A DNA stretch of 64,000 nucleotides from Cerasicoccus arenae (GTDB lineage Bacteria; Verrucomicrobiota; Verrucomicrobiia; Opitutales; Cerasicoccaceae): positions 27,233 through 91,232 of the forward strand of contig NZ_BMXG01000001.1 of the NCBI RefSeq assembly GCF_014651635.1. Direction: 5' to 3'. The notes under the pieces were generated by a model. That model was not told the origin of the DNA, ran no database searches, and saw nothing but the letters and a program-made list of their open reading frames with translations. Below, one piece after another: positions 44,912-53,842 of the stretch; positions within the stretch are counted from its first letter, which is position 1, and the number at the start of each line of letters is the position of its first letter. The translations under genes were made by a program, and so were the position numbers.

Positions 44912-45703
44912 ATGAAATTCCTTAAAGTCATTACTCTTGCAGCCTTCGCGCTGTGCCTCGTCAACGCCGCTCAAGCACAAGAGAAGGTTGGCGTCATCAA
45001 AGCATTTCTGGTCAAGGGTGACGTAACCCTGATCAACAAATCCACTGGAGCCAGCGAACCCCTAATGCGTGGCCGCGAGTTCAATGAAGGCTACACCATT
45101 GCTACGGGCGACGATTCCACCACGCTGCTCCTCTTCTCCAATGGTGCCTCGATCAACGTCACACCCAACAGCAAGTTTGACATCACCGATTTCGAACAAG
45201 CTGCTTATGACCCAGCGCTCGGCTCTTTCCTCCGTTTGGAAAAAGACCCCAGCATGTCGCAAACTTCCACTTTCATGGAGTATGGCGAAGTGATTGGCGA
45301 AGTCCGCAAGCTCGCACTTGATAAGGGATCGACATTTACGATCAATACACCAGTTGCATCTGCTGGTATTCGTGGCACGGTCTGGGTTGTCTCCTATAAC
45401 GCCACCACTGGTCGTTTCTCCACCACCAATGTCCAAGGCGACGTAACCGTAGTCCTCCCTAATGGTGACCAAATTCCAGTCCCCGCAGAACAATCCTATG
45501 TTATCATCAACTTCGAAGGTAGCATGGAAGACGCTTCACCTGAAGTTCTAGCAGCTGCCAACGCATTCGTTGCTCAAGTGGGCGCAGCGGGCATTTCTGC
45601 CACGGTCGTCAATCACGCCTCGATTGTATCCGGCCCGAACCCATCCATCATTACAGATAATGCTGGTAAGGTCCCATCCAATAGCGACCCGATTAGCAAT
45701 TAA
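44912..45703 (+). CDS. Secreted FecR-domain protein
   Basis: A 263-residue exported protein (signal peptide ends near 'AAQA-QEK'). The FecR/PupR fold is visible: 'GVIKAFLVKGDVTLINKSTG', 'LMRGREFNEGYTIATGDDSTTLLLFSNGASINVTPNSKFDI' and 'TFTINTPVASAGIRGTVWVVSY'. Unlike true FecR anti-sigma regulators it has no membrane anchor or cytoplasmic domain and no sigma factor beside it, so it is more likely a stand-alone periplasmic or surface protein. A strong terminator follows. Confidence 0.78.
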   Translation: MKFLKVITLAAFALCLVNAAQAQEKVGVIKAFLVKGDVTLINKSTGASEPLMRGREFNEGYTIATGDDSTTLLLFSNGASINVTPNSKFDITDFEQAAYDPALGSFLRLEKDPSMSQTSTFMEYGEVIGEVRKLALDKGSTFTINTPVASAGIRGTVWVVSYNATTGRFSTTNVQGDVTVVLPNGDQIPVPAEQSYVIINFEGSMEDASPEVLAAANAFVAQVGAAGISATVVNHASIVSGPNPSIITDNAGKVPSNSDPISN

Positions 45704-45726
45704 TTGGATCCACAGTTTTTCAAAAA

Positions 45727-45754
45727 AAGCCTCGGCGTATGTCGGGGCTTTTTT
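45727..45754 (+). terminator. Intrinsic terminator after FecR-domain gene
   Basis: AAGCCTCGGC (45727-45736), GTAT loop and GTCGGGGCTT (45741-45750) form a 10-bp stem with two G-U pairs and end in a T6 run. Confidence 0.9.
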
Positions 45755-45816
45755 GTTTGTGAAGCTACCACATGCACACAGTTGACAGTCCGCATATTCA
45801 AACTCACCCTTACTCA

Positions 45817-46368
45817 ATGTCAGCTAAAGCGGAAAGCCCACTGTTAATCATCTCCTGCAGCCTCAACCCCGGCAGCCGAAGCCGTATCATGGCGCAAGCA
45901 GCCAAGAGCGACCTCACTTCAGCGGAATGGGTAGACTTGGCCGAAAACGAGCTCCCTTTGTGTGATGGCGGCGCTGCTTATGGCCATGAAAATGTTAAGC
46001 AGCTCGCCGAGAAAATTAGCGCAGCCAAGGGCATCCTTCTGGCAACCCCAGTCTACAACTACGATGTCAACGCCGCGCTAAAAAACATGATCGAATTGAC
46101 TGGTCGCCACTGGACCGGCAAAGTCGTTGGATTTCTCTGCGCAGCCGGTGGGAACAGCAGCTATATGTCGGTCATGGGTGTCGCAAACAGCCTCATGCTT
46201 GATTTCCGCTGTGTAGTCCTCCCCCGCTTCGTTTACGCCACGGGTAGCCATTTTGAAGGCCCACAGATTACTGACGCCGATCTGCGCCACCGGATCACAA
46301 AGCTAGCCAACGACCTCGCTGCCTATACTAAAGCCCTGAACGGATTGACTGAGCAGCTAGAGGCCTGA
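45817..46368 (+). CDS. NAD(P)H-dependent FMN reductase-like flavoprotein
   Basis: A 183-residue flavodoxin-fold protein. 'LLIISCSLNPGSRSRIMAQAA' is the FMN phosphate-binding loop (GSxxxxS) and 'ILLATPVYNYDVNAALKNMIEL' matches the 'TPxYN...LKN' motif of FMN reductases and quinone/azoreductases. I start at ATG 45817; an earlier ATG at 45772 lies close to the terminator. It ends 56 bases before the CusB-like gene, so a shared transcript is possible. Confidence 0.83.
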   Translation: MSAKAESPLLIISCSLNPGSRSRIMAQAAKSDLTSAEWVDLAENELPLCDGGAAYGHENVKQLAEKISAAKGILLATPVYNYDVNAALKNMIELTGRHWTGKVVGFLCAAGGNSSYMSVMGVANSLMLDFRCVVLPRFVYATGSHFEGPQITDADLRHRITKLANDLAAYTKALNGLTEQLEA

Positions 46369-46424
46369 CAAAGCTTTACCTCGGTTCGTCAGGATTATTG
46401 AATGCCGCCAACTAAATACTCGTC

Positions 46425-48383
46425 ATGCAGCGCATCATCCAGCTTTCCATCTTGATCGGTCTCGGTATTCTGAGCGGATGTGGCAAAACAGATCAAACGC
46501 AACCGCGCGCGGCATCGCCAACCGTACCGACCATCTACACGTGCTCGATGCACCCGCAGATCCAGCAGGACGGGCCAGGAAATTGTCCGATCTGCGGCAT
46601 GGAATTGGTTCCAATGAAATCCGGGGATGCCGCCAATCCTCGTTCGCTTGAATTGTCCGCCGCCGCCATTGCTCTAGCCGACATCCAAACCTCCATTATT
46701 GAGCGCGGCCCAGCAACCCGCACAATTAATCTCTTTGGCGTTATTACGCCAGACGACACCCGCGTGGCCACGGTCACCGCTCGTTTCCCTGGCCGCATTG
46801 AGCGCCTGTTCGTCAACTTCGTGGGCACCCGAGTGCGTAAAGGCGAACACCTTGCCGAAATCTACAGCGACGAGCTGGTGGAAGCACAAAGCGAACTGAT
46901 TGGTGCTTTGCGTTACGACTCCAACAAGGCGTCGGCCGCAGGCATTAAGGAGCGCCTACGCTTATGGGACATCCCCGAGGACCAGATCGAACTCATCGAA
47001 AGCACGAGCAAGCCAGTCTATCGTGTCCGCATTGACTCACCGACCGGCGGCGTCGTTACTCAACTCGATGTGCGCGATGGCGATTACGTTAAGACTGGTT
47101 CGCGTCTTTTTGAGGTGACCGATCTCAGTAAGCTTTGGGTCCACCTTGACGCCTATGAAACCGATCTCAGTTGGTTGAGGTATGGTCAACACGTCCTGAT
47201 CAGCGCCAAGGCATATCCAGCCGAAACATTTACTGGAACCATCGCATTTATCCAGCCCATGCTCGACCCCAAGACACGCACCGTCAAAGTGCGCGTCAAC
47301 GTTGATAACCAAGACGGGAAATTGCGCCCTGGCATGTTCGTGCGTGGCACGGTTGAGGCTCATCTTGGTACCGGCGGTAAAGTTGTGGCACCCGAACTAG
47401 CGGGCAAATGGATCGGACCCATGCACCCGGAAATCGTCTCCGATGAACCCGGCGATTGCCCCATCTGCGGCATGCCGCTGGAACCAGCATCGGAGCTTGG
47501 CTACGCCGCCTACGATCCCGGCGAACCACCGCTGCTTGTCCCCGCAGAAGCAGTCCTGCGAACAGGTTCACGAGCAGTCGTCTATCTTCAAGCAGAAAAG
47601 GGTCAATTCATCGGTCGAGAAATCGTCCTCGGGCCAAGAGTGAAAGATTACTTTGTAGTGCAAAGTGGACTAAGCGAAGGCGATGAAGTTGTAACCAATG
47701 GCGCGTTCCGCATCGACAGCGAATTGCAAATCAAGGCCCAACCCAGCATGATGACTCCCAAAACCGCTGAGCAGGCAATGCCTAGCAATGAAGTAACAAC
47801 TAGCGATCAAAGTCATCCGCTTTCAGAAGATGGTAAATCAACGGACCTCCAAGATCCAGTGGACATTTACTCGCTGCACAAGAACATCTCTCAGCAATTC
47901 ACAACAGACGACAGCTTCAATGTCGCATTAAACTCTGCATTACAAAGTTACTTTAAACTAGAGACGAAGCTAGATCAGGTAGACTTTACCTCCGCGCAAT
48001 CTGCCGCCGCAGAAGTTGCGGATAAAATCAAAGCCATTCCGATGAAAGGGATTTCGCCGCCAGCCATGAAAATCCTAATGGCTGAACAAGTCGACGGAGA
48101 ACAGGCCGCGGCATTGCTCAAACAGGATGCCATCCAACAGAGAAAACCCGGGCTGGAAGGACTTTCCGAGGCACTCATTACTCTGGTTCAGACTTTCAAA
48201 TGGCGTGGAAAAACACCCCTCTATTTGATGCATTGCCCAATGGTTTATGACGACCGAGGTGCCCGCTGGTTGCAAAATACAGCCGAGGTCACCAATCCCT
48301 ATTTCGGCCCAGACATGCTGAGTTGCGGCGAAGTGCTCGCGGTCTGGAACAGCCAAACCGCGAGTTGGGACGACCCCGAATAA
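46425..48383 (+). CDS. Heavy-metal efflux periplasmic adaptor (CusB-like)
   Basis: A 652-residue lipoprotein (signal ends 'LGILSGC'), larger than CusB (about 400). It carries two heavy-metal-binding domains with His/Cys motifs: 'YTCSMHPQIQQDGPGNCPIC' near residues 38-62 and 'MHPEIVSDEPGDCPICGM' near 330-355. The adaptor core between them has 'GRIERLFVNFVGTRVRKGEHLAEIYSDEL'. The C-terminal part (about 500-650) resembles DUF3347, with 'HCPMVYDDRGARWLQ' and 'NPYFGPDMLSCGEV', seen in copper-associated proteins. It feeds metal to the RND pump encoded 13 bases downstream. Copper or silver is likely, by family. Confidence 0.87.
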   Translation: MQRIIQLSILIGLGILSGCGKTDQTQPRAASPTVPTIYTCSMHPQIQQDGPGNCPICGMELVPMKSGDAANPRSLELSAAAIALADIQTSIIERGPATRTINLFGVITPDDTRVATVTARFPGRIERLFVNFVGTRVRKGEHLAEIYSDELVEAQSELIGALRYDSNKASAAGIKERLRLWDIPEDQIELIESTSKPVYRVRIDSPTGGVVTQLDVRDGDYVKTGSRLFEVTDLSKLWVHLDAYETDLSWLRYGQHVLISAKAYPAETFTGTIAFIQPMLDPKTRTVKVRVNVDNQDGKLRPGMFVRGTVEAHLGTGGKVVAPELAGKWIGPMHPEIVSDEPGDCPICGMPLEPASELGYAAYDPGEPPLLVPAEAVLRTGSRAVVYLQAEKGQFIGREIVLGPRVKDYFVVQSGLSEGDEVVTNGAFRIDSELQIKAQPSMMTPKTAEQAMPSNEVTTSDQSHPLSEDGKSTDLQDPVDIYSLHKNISQQFTTDDSFNVALNSALQSYFKLETKLDQVDFTSAQSAAAEVADKIKAIPMKGISPPAMKILMAEQVDGEQAAALLKQDAIQQRKPGLEGLSEALITLVQTFKWRGKTPLYLMHCPMVYDDRGARWLQNTAEVTNPYFGPDMLSCGEVLAVWNSQTASWDDPE

Positions 48384-48395
48384 CTTGCCCGTCCA

Positions 48396-51300
48396 ATGAT
48401 TAACTCGCTGATCCACTGGTGCCTGCACAACCGATTGGTCGTCGCGCTTCTTGCGCTTATGCTAGGCGTCGGCGGTATTCTCGTCGCGCCTTTTGACTGG
48501 GAAATTCCCGGCGTACAGCGTTATCCTATTGGCGTAGACGCGATTCCGGACATCGGTGAGAACCAGCAAATCGTCTTTACGGAATGGGCCGGACGGTCCC
48601 CACAGGACATTGAAGATCAGGTCACCTATCCGCTCACCACGGCCCTTCTCGGCCTGCCAAGCGTCAAAGCAATCCGCAGCAATAGCATGTTCGGATTTTC
48701 GACGATTTTCATTATCTTCGATGACTCGGTGGACTTCTACTGGAGCCGTAGCCGCATCCTCGAAAAACTGAATAGCCTGACACCCGGCACGCTGCCCGAC
48801 GCCGTCCAACCCACTCTGGGACCCGACGCCACTGGCCTGGGCCAAGTCTTCTGGTACACCCTCGAGGGGCGCGATTCGGACGGCAATCCAGTTGGTGGAT
48901 GGGACCCACAGGAACTACGCTCGATTCAGGACTGGCTCGTTCGCTTTGCATTGCAAAGTGTCGATGGAGTTTCTGAAGTCGCGTCGATCGGCGGCTTCAT
49001 CAAGGAATACCAAATCGATGTCAACCCCGACGCTATGCGCGCCTACGACGTGCAGCTTGACGACATTTTCCGCGCTGTCCGGGAATCCAACGACGAGGTC
49101 GGCGCACGCACGATTGAGGTTAATCGAGTCGAGTATGTCATCCGTGGGCTGGGGTGGATCAAAGACCTCGACGACCTGCGCACCACGGTGGTCAAGGCCC
49201 GTGATGGCTCGCCGATTACGCTCGATCAAGTCGCGGAAATCGAGCTCGGGCCAGCACTACGCCGCGGCGTTTTGGACAAGGATGGCGTAGAGGCAGTCGG
49301 TGGCGTTGTCACGGCGCGCTATGGCGAAAACCCACTTGCGGTGATTGAAAACGTCCACGAAAAAATCGCGCAAATCGCAGGCGGGCTACCGAGCAAAACC
49401 CTCACCGACGGAACCGTCAGCCAAGTCACTATTGTTCCCTTTTATGATCGCACAGGACTTATCCTTGAAACGCTTGGCACGTTGGAAGACGCACTCAGTC
49501 TGGAGGTGCTCTGCACGGTGCTGGTCATCATCCTACTGGTTTGGCGATTAAGGAGCGCATTAATCATTTCGTCAGTGTTACCGTTAGCGGTGCTGGTGAC
49601 CTTCCTTGCAATGAAGCTCACAGGGATCGAAGCGAACATCGTCGCGCTGGCAGGCATCGCTATTGCGATCGGCACAGTCGTCGATATGGGTATCGTGCTA
49701 TGCGGCAATATCCAGGAAAAACTTGACCAGGCACCTCCTTCTGAACCACGCACGCAGATTGTCTGGCGTGCCAGCACTGAAGTTGGGGGAGCCGTATTAA
49801 CCGCCGTTATGACGACTGTCATCGGCTTCCTCCCAGTCTTTTTCATGACAGGAGCCGAAGGCAAGCTCTTCCGCCCTCTCGCCTTTACCAAGACTTACGC
49901 ATTAATTGCATCAGTCATCGTTAGCCTGACTTTGGTGCCAGTGCTCGCGCTAATTCTCCTCCGCGCTTCCAAAAAAGATCCAACCGAGAAGCAAGCGCCA
50001 CGTAAATTCTTTGCCCGCACGCTACCTTGGCCCACATTGCTTATTAATGGGGCCGTGGCACTAGCCGTCGCGCTGTTCCTTGCTTCCGCTTGGCAACCGC
50101 TCGGGCCAACACATACGCTGGGAAATACATTGTTCGTCTTTATCGTGGTGGGCAGCGTACTCTTGTTCTTTCGTACATTAGTCTTTTTCTACGTGTCCAT
50201 TCTGCGCATGCTGCTGCGATTCAAGATTCTGTTTTTATCCGGTGTGTTGTTCGTTATTCTCTTCGGCGGAGTCAGTTGGTTGGGCGGCCCAGGACCGCTG
50301 CGAAACGCGTTCCCTGGACTTCAAAAGGAGTTCATGCCCGCGCTCGACGAAGGCTCGTTCCTGTTCATGCCAAAGACCATGCCCCACGCCTCTATCGGCG
50401 AGGCGGCGGAAATGCTTTCCATGCAAGACCGAGCCATCCAAGCGATTCCTGAAGTTGAAAGCGTTGTCGGAAAAATCGGTCGCGTTGACAGCCCAATGGA
50501 CCCCGCGCCCGTGTCCATGGTCGAGACCATCATTAACTATAAGCCGGAGTTTGCTCACAACGAAGACGGCGAGCTCGTGCGCCAATGGCGCGACGAAATT
50601 AAGACCCCCGACGACATCTGGAACGAAATTGCCACCGTCACACAAATGCCAGGTGCCACGATCGCGCCTAAACTTCAACCGATCGAGACGCGGCTTGTCA
50701 TGCTGCAAACCGGTATGCGCGCACCGATGGGCGTCAAGGTTTACGCCACCACATTGGAGGAATTGGAGCAAGCCTCGCTCACCTTGGAAAAGCAGCTTCA
50801 GAGTGTGCCCGGTGTACGTTCAGAGACCGTGTTTGCGGATCGCGTCGTGGGCAAACCATACTTAGAAATCACCCCTGATCGTCAGGAGCTTTCCCGCTAC
50901 GGTCTCACGGTTAAGGACCTGAACGACATGATCGAGGTGGCCATTGGAGGAAAACCTGTGACGACTACGGTGGAAGGCCGCGAGCGCTATCCCGTCCGTG
51001 TGCGTTATCCACGCGAATTGCGTGGCGACATTGAGAGCTTGGAAAACATCCTCATTGCCACCAACGATGGTGCGCAGATTCCATTACAGCAAGTTGCGAG
51101 CATCAATTATGTGCGCGGGCCGCAATCGATCAAAAGTGAAAATTCCTTTCTAACGGCCTACGTGATCTTCGACCATCAACCGGGCATGGCCGAGGTCGAC
51201 GTCGCCCAGACTGCTGAAAAAATCATTCGTGCGCAACAGGCCACTGGCGAATTTACTCTCCCCCATGGAGTGACCTACGAGTTTACCGGCACGTACGAAA

Positions 51301-51887
51301 ACCAGATTCACGCAATGCAACGCCTGCGACTTGTGCTGCCCGTGGCATTGCTGCTGATTTTCCTGCTGATCTACATGCAGTTTAAAAAAATCGGGATGAG
51401 CTTTTTAGTGTTCAGCGGGGTTTTCGTGGCGTGGTCCGGTGGGTTCATTTTGATCTGGCTCTACAATCAGCCCTGGTTCCTTGACGTAAGTCTCTTTGGT
51501 TGGGACTTGAGACAAATTTTCCAAGTCCAGCCGATTAGCTTGAGCGTCGCGGTCTGGGTGGGATTTCTGGCGCTATTCGGCATCGCAACCGACGACGGCG
51601 TACTGATGGGCACTTACCTCCAGGAACGCTTTAAAGATACCCCAAAAACGAAAGCTGCCGTCCGCGAAGCAGTACTGGAGGCAGCCAATCGGCGCATCGG
51701 CCCGGCTTGTATGACAAGCGCCACAACGATTCTCGCCTTGCTACCGGTGTTGACCTCATCGGGCCGTGGCTCTGATGTGATGATCCCCATGGCAATCCCC
51801 ACAGTGGGCGGTATGCTCGTCGCGCTGATCACCGTTTTTGTCGTGCCCGTCGTCTACAGCGCAATGAATGAGCGCGGAAAGGCCTAG
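48396..51887 (+). CDS. Heavy-metal RND efflux pump (CusA/CzcA-like)
   Basis: An inner-membrane proton-driven pump of the HME-RND family. 'DAIPDIGENQQIVFTEWAGRSPQDIEDQVTYPLTTALLGLPSVKAIRSNSMFG' is the CusA N-terminal signature, 'IGTVVDMGIVLCGN' holds the proton-relay Asp, and 'KEFMPALDEGSFLFMPKTMPHAS' is typical of the porter domain. At 1163 residues it is about 100 longer than CusA; the extra material lies near residues 525-630 and adds predicted membrane segments. No outer-membrane channel gene is here, so it may use one encoded elsewhere, possibly the TolC-like protein at 22 kb. Confidence 0.92.
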   Translation: MINSLIHWCLHNRLVVALLALMLGVGGILVAPFDWEIPGVQRYPIGVDAIPDIGENQQIVFTEWAGRSPQDIEDQVTYPLTTALLGLPSVKAIRSNSMFGFSTIFIIFDDSVDFYWSRSRILEKLNSLTPGTLPDAVQPTLGPDATGLGQVFWYTLEGRDSDGNPVGGWDPQELRSIQDWLVRFALQSVDGVSEVASIGGFIKEYQIDVNPDAMRAYDVQLDDIFRAVRESNDEVGARTIEVNRVEYVIRGLGWIKDLDDLRTTVVKARDGSPITLDQVAEIELGPALRRGVLDKDGVEAVGGVVTARYGENPLAVIENVHEKIAQIAGGLPSKTLTDGTVSQVTIVPFYDRTGLILETLGTLEDALSLEVLCTVLVIILLVWRLRSALIISSVLPLAVLVTFLAMKLTGIEANIVALAGIAIAIGTVVDMGIVLCGNIQEKLDQAPPSEPRTQIVWRASTEVGGAVLTAVMTTVIGFLPVFFMTGAEGKLFRPLAFTKTYALIASVIVSLTLVPVLALILLRASKKDPTEKQAPRKFFARTLPWPTLLINGAVALAVALFLASAWQPLGPTHTLGNTLFVFIVVGSVLLFFRTLVFFYVSILRMLLRFKILFLSGVLFVILFGGVSWLGGPGPLRNAFPGLQKEFMPALDEGSFLFMPKTMPHASIGEAAEMLSMQDRAIQAIPEVESVVGKIGRVDSPMDPAPVSMVETIINYKPEFAHNEDGELVRQWRDEIKTPDDIWNEIATVTQMPGATIAPKLQPIETRLVMLQTGMRAPMGVKVYATTLEELEQASLTLEKQLQSVPGVRSETVFADRVVGKPYLEITPDRQELSRYGLTVKDLNDMIEVAIGGKPVTTTVEGRERYPVRVRYPRELRGDIESLENILIATNDGAQIPLQQVASINYVRGPQSIKSENSFLTAYVIFDHQPGMAEVDVAQTAEKIIRAQQATGEFTLPHGVTYEFTGTYENQIHAMQRLRLVLPVALLLIFLLIYMQFKKIGMSFLVFSGVFVAWSGGFILIWLYNQPWFLDVSLFGWDLRQIFQVQPISLSVAVWVGFLALFGIATDDGVLMGTYLQERFKDTPKTKAAVREAVLEAANRRIGPACMTSATTILALLPVLTSSGRGSDVMIPMAIPTVGGMLVALITVFVVPVVYSAMNERGKA

Positions 51888-51926
51888 CTTGATTTACTTG
51901 GGACAACCCACTAATTTAACCAGCTA

Positions 51927-53072
51927 ATGACATTTCCCCGAGCCAGCATCATTCTCAGCACATGCCTCCTAACCATGCTGAGCACCGTATTGCTCAACGC
52001 TCAGGGAGAGCCACGCCCAGAGGAGGTCACTCCCGTTGGCCCAGGCTACATTACCAAAGGCTATAAAACGATGGTCAATGGGCAAGTCGTGCAGACAACT
52101 GACGGTCGGAATTTTGAGCTAAACACCATACCAGCTCCGACATCTGCCCCTGCCTCCCCCCCCCCTTCGTCCGCACCAGTAGGAAACTGGCCGCAAGTAG
52201 TGACGATTATCGACGGCGTCGTCGTCGACCCGGATACCAAACAGCCAGTGACAAATTTGCCCCCGGAAATCGAGTTAATCCCACTGGGCTTACGTAAAAC
52301 CTCAACGGATATCATTGGCCCCGAAGGTGAAGTCACGACCAGCGAGTCCGTCGCGCCTTTTTTTCGTGTGATCGCGAAAAATCCACCTGCGACCCCAGCA
52401 CCGCCCGTTACAATCCCCGTCGGCGGCCCGGATTTCTCCTCACTAATGGCCAGTCAAGAAACCGCGGACGCCGAGCCGGAAATTACGGAAGAGGCATCCC
52501 CTGAAGAGAAAGATTCCGGCGGTGGTTTCTTTGATTTTCTTTTTGGTTCAGATGAACCAGAGGAAGGCAAAGTGGTGATCGACTTAGAACGTCCGTTGTC
52601 TGAGGCAGAAGTCGCGGCACTACAAAACGATCCCAAGTTTCAGGACTTCCTACGCAAGCGTTCCAATACTACCCGCAATTTTTATTCAAGCAAGGGTCGC
52701 TCTGTCTCTCGTAATGAAACCCCGGCACCGCCACGCACGATTACAATAGAAGAGTTTAAGCCGGAAGAGTGGGTAGAGGAAGGCCCTACGCCGCCCACCC
52801 CCAACATCGCTATTGGCAAACTGGTCTCGGTCGACGAGCAGCGCCAAATCGCCGTCTGCTGGCTGCAAACGCGCTACATCCATGCCAACCGGCCCATGGT
52901 CACCCGCAATTACGAACTACAAACGACTGGCGTGCTACTTCCCTCAGGCGAGCAAGATGGACGCTCCGCCGGTTTCTGGATTGCACAGGGCAGCCCAAGC
53001 CCAGGAGATGAAGTTATTGTCCCCGGCCCCGCCTACGAAAATCTCGTGTCGCCTTGGATGAAAAAACGATGA
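51927..53072 (+). CDS. Secreted proline-rich protein of unknown function
   Basis: A 381-residue exported protein (signal peptide to 'LLNA-QGE'). It is rich in Pro, Thr and acidic residues, with low-complexity segments 'APTSAPASPPPSSAPV' and 'ATPAPPVTIPVGGP', a short acidic/aromatic patch 'GGGFFDFLFGSDEPEEGK' and a conserved-looking C-terminal domain of about 90 residues ('NIAIGKLVSVDEQRQIAVCWLQTRYIHANRPMVTRNYELQTTGVL...GDEVIVPGPAYENLVSPWM'). I do not recognise it. A C10 tract lies at 52156-52165. Its stop overlaps the ATG of the next gene (ATGA). Confidence 0.6.
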   Translation: MTFPRASIILSTCLLTMLSTVLLNAQGEPRPEEVTPVGPGYITKGYKTMVNGQVVQTTDGRNFELNTIPAPTSAPASPPPSSAPVGNWPQVVTIIDGVVVDPDTKQPVTNLPPEIELIPLGLRKTSTDIIGPEGEVTTSESVAPFFRVIAKNPPATPAPPVTIPVGGPDFSSLMASQETADAEPEITEEASPEEKDSGGGFFDFLFGSDEPEEGKVVIDLERPLSEAEVAALQNDPKFQDFLRKRSNTTRNFYSSKGRSVSRNETPAPPRTITIEEFKPEEWVEEGPTPPTPNIAIGKLVSVDEQRQIAVCWLQTRYIHANRPMVTRNYELQTTGVLLPSGEQDGRSAGFWIAQGSPSPGDEVIVPGPAYENLVSPWMKKR

Positions 53073-53818
53073 CTGGTGACGTCAGGTTCTCCTATGCCAA
53101 AGCACACGAGCTACTCTGGAAGCTTGGCTATTGGAAGTATTTGCTGGCACCCATTGCCCTCTCCATTTTGCTCGCACTGGTGTTGCTGAGCCTTTGCTGG
53201 ATATTCGCCGCATCACTTGGCGGTTGGATTCAGCAGTCACTCAATGAAGTTTTTCAACTACCCGATTGGCTGAGAATTCCGCTGCTAATCATCCTGTTTA
53301 TTGTCGGACTCGGCCCCTGCTATGTGGCCTTTCGCAGCTTGGTCATGGTCTGCTATGGCCCGTGGCTTGACCAGCTCTCTGTAAAAGCAGAAATCCTTAT
53401 CAACGGTCACTCTAAAGAAGTAGACCGGTCCATTTGGGAATCAATCAAACGTCCCTTGGCCATGGCCGTGCTCACGATTTCTGCCGCCATTGGCGCGTTT
53501 TTCGGTGGTATGGTGATTGGGCTAATTCCGCTGATTGGGGCTTTGCTAGCAGGCGTAGTCGTGCCATTAATCGAACTATTCTTAAGCGCAGTGGGCTACA
53601 TCGACCCTTACTGCGAACGCACTGGCCTTACGCCAACTCAGTCATTCGCGATACTACGCGCGAATGCAGTCGGCGTGATCTGCTTTGCTCTAGTGGGCCT
53701 CCTTATCACGCTCATTCCCTTCATCGGATGGTTCGTTGGCCCAACGTATTCCGTGGTCGCAGGTGTGATATACGGCATTCTATTAACCAACGCCCGCCCG
53801 ACTTCAACCTCTGCCTGA
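53069..53818 (+). CDS. EI24-domain integral membrane protein
   Basis: A membrane protein of 249 residues from the ATG at 53069, with about five hydrophobic segments and the EI24/CysZ-like pattern 'LLAPIALSILLALVLL', 'LVMVCYGPWLDQLS', 'WESIKRPLAMAVLTI' and 'GLIPLIGALLAGVVVPLIELFLSAVGYIDPYCERTGLT'. Family members include CysZ sulfate permeases, but this is a distant match and the substrate is unknown. The start overlaps the previous stop by one base pattern (ATGA); an ATG 15 bases earlier is also in frame. Confidence 0.65.
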   Translation: MTGDVRFSYAKAHELLWKLGYWKYLLAPIALSILLALVLLSLCWIFAASLGGWIQQSLNEVFQLPDWLRIPLLIILFIVGLGPCYVAFRSLVMVCYGPWLDQLSVKAEILINGHSKEVDRSIWESIKRPLAMAVLTISAAIGAFFGGMVIGLIPLIGALLAGVVVPLIELFLSAVGYIDPYCERTGLTPTQSFAILRANAVGVICFALVGLLITLIPFIGWFVGPTYSVVAGVIYGILLTNARPTSTSA

Positions 53819-53842
53819 CTTACCGAATTCAAAAATACCGCC

